Assembly (NCBI GenBank): GCA_008638375.1
Contig: CM018047.1
Coordinates: forward strand, 50,352,679 to 50,416,678
DNA length: 64,000 bases
DNA from: Nyssa sinensis
Lineage: Eukaryota; Streptophyta; Magnoliopsida; Cornales; Nyssaceae
Direction of reading: 5' to 3'
In this document: one piece after another, positions 59,901-64,000 of the stretch
How positions within the stretch are numbered: position 1 is the first letter of the stretch
Layout: each line of letters opens with the position of its first letter
The notes under the pieces: generated by a model
Seen by the model: only the letters and a program-made list of their open reading frames with translations
What the model was told of the DNA's origin: nothing
The model's database searches: none
Program-made: the position numbers and the translations under genes

Positions 59901-61787
59901 ATATCATACTTTTTTTTTTATAGGTAAGACACACACCCATTTGTCCCAATCGGGACTTATATTATCCATTAAATAATCGTCTATGAGTTGACTTCTTGGC
60001 CTGCTTAATATAGTGGAGTCTGAAATTTTGAGCACCTTCAAACTATTTAATTTTAATGTCTACTTTCATGTGACTTTTTTGATTTGTTGGTTCAGGTATA
60101 CTGATAGTTTGAAGGATGTTGACCCAGACCAGGTATATTTTATATGTTTTTAATTGTTTGGAACACTCTTATTACCCCTGTGCAGTGCTCATTGTTTTTT
60201 TTTTTTTTTTAATTGAGCAGGCTGAAGAGATGTTTGATGCTGCTTCAAGATATTTGTTATTTCCTCTTAAGCGTGCTGTAGCCGATGTTCTGCTGCCACA
60301 ATTGGAAATGGTTCCACCTGCAGAACTGTGTCACTGGTTGATATTATCAGATATGTATGTTTTTTGGGCTCCCTTTATTTACATTGCTCCTCAATTTTTT
60401 GATAGATAGCTGTAGTTATGGAATTTTTTTTTGGTTATTTCTACTGGACATCACATTTTAAGTAATCTATGACTCGGGTATATGTCCTCATCATATATTT
60501 ATCTAGTAAGTGTCTCCATTTGATGCTTATATTAACAACAGTTAGCAAATTCTTTAAGGGGCATAAGTTTGAATTAATGCAGCCAAGTGCTACAGCTCCC
60601 TTGGTTATTTGTTTATGGTGTTTACTTATTGTTACAGCTTATTATCATTTCTTGGCATTCCATGATTCAGCTGTTGATTTTGAAGTCTAACATTCTCTTT
60701 TTATTCTGATATTCTGGATCAGAAGCAGTGAGTCAGCCTCGTACTATGATTCTGGATTCTTTTCGGAGTCCTGACTATATCACCCAAAGTCATACTTAGA
60801 TGTGAGATCTGTTTTTGATCAGAAACTTCTGTTGTCCTCTTTTTCATAGTTACCACTAAGCCATTTTCTGAATGTTAAAAATTTACAAGTATTTGGTGAA
60901 AAAGGCCATTACCTAGTGTTGGTTATACTTGGCTGGATAAACTGGAGACAGACCCAAGTCACCTAACTTTTGGCATTATCTTTGGACAAAGGGGCTGCTC
61001 TCAAACTTGAACACGTGTTCGCTTTCTTGACAACTTGAACATTTTATCATAGCGGTAAGCAATGGCCCTATGATAAATATTTGGTGTGGAGGAAATATTT
61101 TTCAAACATCTTGTGATGGTCATACTTCTTAGCATAGATCCTATGATTCCTATCACATTATTCTTTAGTATGGATCCTATCACATTATCCACCTTGGGGT
61201 CACAAGTTTAGGAGCCTTCCGAATGTAGATTAATCCTAATCCCTCTTTTTATCCAAATATGGGTTACCGGAGAACTACATGGCCTGGTAGGTTATTAGAA
61301 ATTAAATGGAGGCTGATGAGAAACATTTCAATGTTCAGCTGTATAGTGGATACTGAATTGATAGATCACGTAATTGTTAATAGCTTAATACCTTATTTAG
61401 GTACCCATTTTGGTTATAATGCTGAGATGATTTGTTTGCTTGTGTAGGTATGGTGTTCTAAAGATTCGGGAGTACTGTCTAGATGCAATAGCTTGCAACT
61501 TTGAGACATTTGCTGACACTCCTGAGTTCCGGGCTATGCTTTTAACGCTTCCACCACCATCTGGAGATTCCTCACTTCGAACAACGGTTCCAAGTGCTCC
61601 AGGTGCTGGGGTCAACACAGACCTAGGGAATCTTCTTGATGATCTGCGAGAGAAATGGCTTGAGGCTGAAGCGGCTGAACTTGACAAGAGAGATGAGAGT
61701 GCGTTACTTTTTGACAAGCGCCTTGAGATGCTTATGCTTGTTGCAGAACAAGAAAAATCTGGTGCTCTTAATGAAGATACCCCTTGA
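56901..61787 (+). CDS. Ankyrin-repeat BTB/POZ protein (At2g04740-like), complete, five exons
   Basis: Exons 56901-57369, 58949-59702, 60096-60132, 60221-60354 and 61448-61787, all GT-AG with matching phases, give 577 residues from [15 protein letters not shown] to GALNEDTP. Ankyrin repeats occupy about residues 35-110 ([40 protein letters not shown]). A first BTB domain begins [19 protein letters not shown] at about 168. A second begins [20 protein letters not shown] at about 335. A BACK-like region and a charged C-terminal helix follow. BTB proteins of this type usually serve as substrate adaptors of CUL3 ubiquitin ligases; the target is unknown. The acceptor of exon 2 (GAGTAG) has a weak pyrimidine tract but is the one that restores frame. 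GC content of exon 1 is much higher than its surroundings. Confidence 0.93.
57370..58948 (+). other. Intron 1 of the ankyrin/BTB gene
   Basis: 1,579 bp, AT-rich, GTTTAG donor. No element with clear ends was found. Open stretches on both strands show no domain. Confidence 0.7.
60355..61447 (+). other. Intron 4 of the ankyrin/BTB gene
   Basis: 1,093 bp between GTATGT and TGTAG. A duplicated ATGGATCCTATCACATTA-type phrase occurs near 61135 and 61165. No gene. Confidence 0.7.
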
Positions 61788-62301
61788 ATGCACTACCAAC
61801 AGTCTCCTCATACAAAAGAAATAATGTAAATGTTATTCATTTTTTTATACATACAAATGATTGGTACTTTATTACTGTAGCATTACATATTTGTAACTGG
61901 GTACGGATTCTTTTATTAGCCACACTAAGCTTTAGTTGGGTTTTTTGTGACAGTTTCCATGTATTTCATGGCTCTACTGTTATCATATTTGCAAAATTAA
62001 AGAGCTTTGAAGTTCCTAGATACATTGGAGAGAGCGCAATAATCCCCTCTGAAACATGAGAACGTTGCTACCTTGGCAAACCTGCCCCATCTTGGCTACT
62101 GACTCTATCCTGAACTTGCCGTTAGGGTCTCAGTTGGATAGGCTTGTGACACAAAATTCTGATGCTACTGTGAGTGACTCAGTCAGGGTGGTACGGCACT
62201 AAAGTCACTTGATACGGGGAAAATTGTATTACTATTTATTTACTGGAGATATTATCAAGAAATTGGATAAATGTATAATTATAACTATCTAATAATTTAG
62301 A

Positions 62302-63519
62302 CTAGGCCCGGCAAAATGGGCGGGTTAGACGAGTTGTAAACGGGTCGGGTTGTAAATGAGTTGAACTCATATTTGTCCTGAATTGATTGTGTTGAATACG
62401 GTTCGGATCATAAATGAGTTGGGTCAACATGAATTTGACCCGTTACTTAATTTTTTTTTAGAAACAAAATACTATCTAAAATTGTCATATCTCAATCAAG
62501 TATTAAATTATACTTCATGACTTTTATTTATTTTTTTTAGTTTTAAACTGAACTTGTTATAAAAACTAATTTTAAATTAAGTCCTTAAATGAAATAAATT
62601 GCCATCATTAATCCAAGAATCAAATTTGATGATGCAGTCATTGGACAAAAAGAATTGCTAGAAACAAAATTCTCCTTGGATACTAAAATGCATTCCTGAC
62701 AATATGATCAACATATAATTGTATCGTTAGCTTAACGGTAAAGCACAGCAAAACCTTAGGAGTTAGGTTGGCCTTACGTGCCTCTCATGCCCAAGTTCTT
62801 CATATTTTTTCCCTAAATTTATTACTTTAAAAATTAAAAATAAATTACTAAAAGAAGATGTCTCTGAAATCTTCTCCTAGGCTTTTAGTTTTCTAAGCCT
62901 CTACCTCAGTCAATGGCCTTCAAGTCTCTATCACTATTTCGCTCGCAATCTTTCACACACTAGTCCACATTAATTCTCTACCTAATTAGTTGCATCCCTA
63001 TATATGTGTGTGAGTTCAGTACCTCCATGTCTCGTCCGTACAATCACTACATTCAAGTTTTTCACAGAAAGAAATGGCAACCCAGAGCAAGATCTTCCCT
63101 GGCCTAACTCTTCTATTCATTGGCTTTTTGGGATCATTTCTATTCCTAGTAAAGACCAATTCAACTTATTTTGACTTACAAGGTTTTAATTTGTATTTTG
63201 TTTATATATATGGTGATGCTGAATTATATTTTTTAAATATTAATTTTGTTTTATACTCAATTGTATATGTTTAAGTATTTTGTTTTTTTTTTCAAATAGA
63301 GATATAAATATAAATATATAAATATATCTATTCTTATAGATATATATATTATTATACTATTTTGTTATTTTTTGTTCTCAATCCATTAAATACCAATATT
63401 CAACCCGTATTGACCCACTAAGTTGACGGGTTCCTTATTACCCAATCCGTCTATGACCCGCTAACTCAATGGACGAGTTGATAGTAGACGGATTGACAGA
63501 TTTAACATTTGCCACCTCT
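62302..63519. mobile_element. hAT-like element with 8-bp target duplication and foreign interior
   Basis: The left end CTAGGCCCGGCAAAATGGGC and right end (other strand) AGAGGTGGCAAATGTTAAAT are imperfect inverted repeats of the TAGGGGTGGCAAA type. AATTTAGA is duplicated exactly at 62294-62301 and 63520-63527. Subterminal GGGTTGACCCG/CGGGTC repeats lie at both ends (62320-62445 and 63400-63490). The interior encodes no transposase but holds gene-like sequence (62870-63180). Confidence 0.75.
62870..63180 (+). pseudogene. Possible captured promoter and first exon inside the hAT-like element
   Basis: A less AT-rich block with TATATATGTGTGTGAG near 63000, then an ATG at 63074 opening MATQSKIFPGLTLLFIGFLG, a hydrophobic N-terminus like a signal peptide or membrane anchor. 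A GTAAAG that could be a donor follows FLFL at about 63150, after which the sequence becomes AT-rich. I do not recognise the source gene. Confidence 0.4.
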
Positions 63520-63879
63520 AATTTAGACATTTGATTTTCTTATTTTTTATTTCACATTTTCATTAATTACATTTTACTTTCACTTTACCTTCACACCATA
63601 ATACTATTATTATATATGTAAATATTAAAAAATAACTATCCGTACATATTAAATTCTTGTCTCTTTATTTTCCATTTAAATGATTAAGTCATTTATCAAC
63701 TTGCGCAACAAAAAAAATTATTCATTACTTTTAACTTTTATAATTTTTTATATATTGTACTTTAACATTTTACTTGTCAATTATTTATTGATATAATAAT
63801 GTAAAATGAATTTTATATATTTAAAAAAAAAATATAAATTCTCTCCAATATATAATTTTAAAATAAAAAAGAACACGTT

Positions 63880-64000
63880 TACCAACAAGCTCGCTTTAGG
63901 ACCGGCCATGCGGGTCTTTATTGCATTCCTAGCGGTGCCCTTGATCTGCAAAATAATCGGCACACTTGCTGGTTTCTCCGGGAGCATATTGCAGCTTTGT
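63880..64000. other. Possible partial coding exon at the right edge
   Basis: Base composition changes abruptly from very AT-rich to mixed at about 63885. Both strands are open to the edge. The plus strand reads LALGPAMRVFIAFLAVPLIC and further hydrophobic residues after CAACAAG; the minus strand reads LPEKPASVPIILQIKGTARN followed by a GGTAAAC donor-like site. I cannot choose between strands or name a family. Confidence 0.35.

Noticed and set aside
62725..62830. tRNA-like GTTAGCTTAACGGTAAAGCAC stretch
   Set aside because: Resembles a tRNA D-arm/A box, but no B box or cloverleaf could be made; perhaps a SINE scrap inside the hAT-like element.
63074..63274. 66-codon ORF as an independent gene
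   Set aside because: It lies inside a bounded transposon and degenerates into AT-rich sequence after a donor-like site.
1..64000. CRISPR arrays, rRNA genes, organellar DNA
   Set aside because: No regularly spaced repeats with unique spacers, no rRNA-like conserved blocks, and no organelle gene sequences were seen.

Overview
The window looks like nuclear DNA of a eudicot plant. It is AT-rich, its protein genes are split by canonical GT-AG introns, both recognisable host genes have clear Arabidopsis counterparts, and most of the rest is plant-type transposon debris (Ty1/copia, TRIM, SINE, LINE, hAT, PIF/Harbinger and Stowaway-like elements). I see no rRNA genes, CRISPR arrays or bacterial-style operons.

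Region 1 (about 1-34.4 kb, possibly to 42.7 kb, minus strand) is one very large gene, a homolog of Arabidopsis EDM2 (ENHANCED DOWNY MILDEW 2). I could place 14 coding exons with consistent phases and canonical splice sites. They encode 754 residues with no interruption: an N-terminal plant-specific region, an array of PHD-type zinc fingers, a linker, and the start of a methyltransferase-like domain. The rest of the gene lies off the left edge. The exons total 2,262 nt over 29.9 kb. The introns are filled with repeats, among them a copia element (20142-24446) inserted inside an older copia (about 17.7-26.46 kb), all within the intron between exons 6 and 7. A probable 5'-UTR exon lies near 42.5-42.7 kb.

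Region 2 (34.4-48 kb) has no recognisable coding gene. It holds TRIM elements, a tRNA-derived SINE, a LINE fragment split by a TRIM, MITEs with long inverted repeats, a decayed minisatellite and a rearrangement made of linked inverted and direct repeats.

Region 3 (about 48.5-55.5 kb, plus strand) is a PIF/Harbinger transposon. It has a Myb/SANT-type ORF1 with one frameshift and one stop, a DDE transposase ORF2 with a single stop, and a downstream frameshifted GRF-type zinc-finger ORF that may be cargo.

Region 4 (56.9-61.8 kb, plus strand) is a complete five-exon gene for a 577-residue ankyrin/BTB-POZ protein like Arabidopsis At2g04740. Region 5 (62.3-63.5 kb) is a hAT-like element with an 8-bp target duplication that carries what looks like the promoter and first exon of a host gene.

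Two points stand out. Arabidopsis EDM2 controls genes that carry heterochromatic transposons in their introns, and here the EDM2 homolog is itself such a gene. Also, a short TRIM-like family occurs at seven places in 64 kb, once as a three-LTR tandem array.
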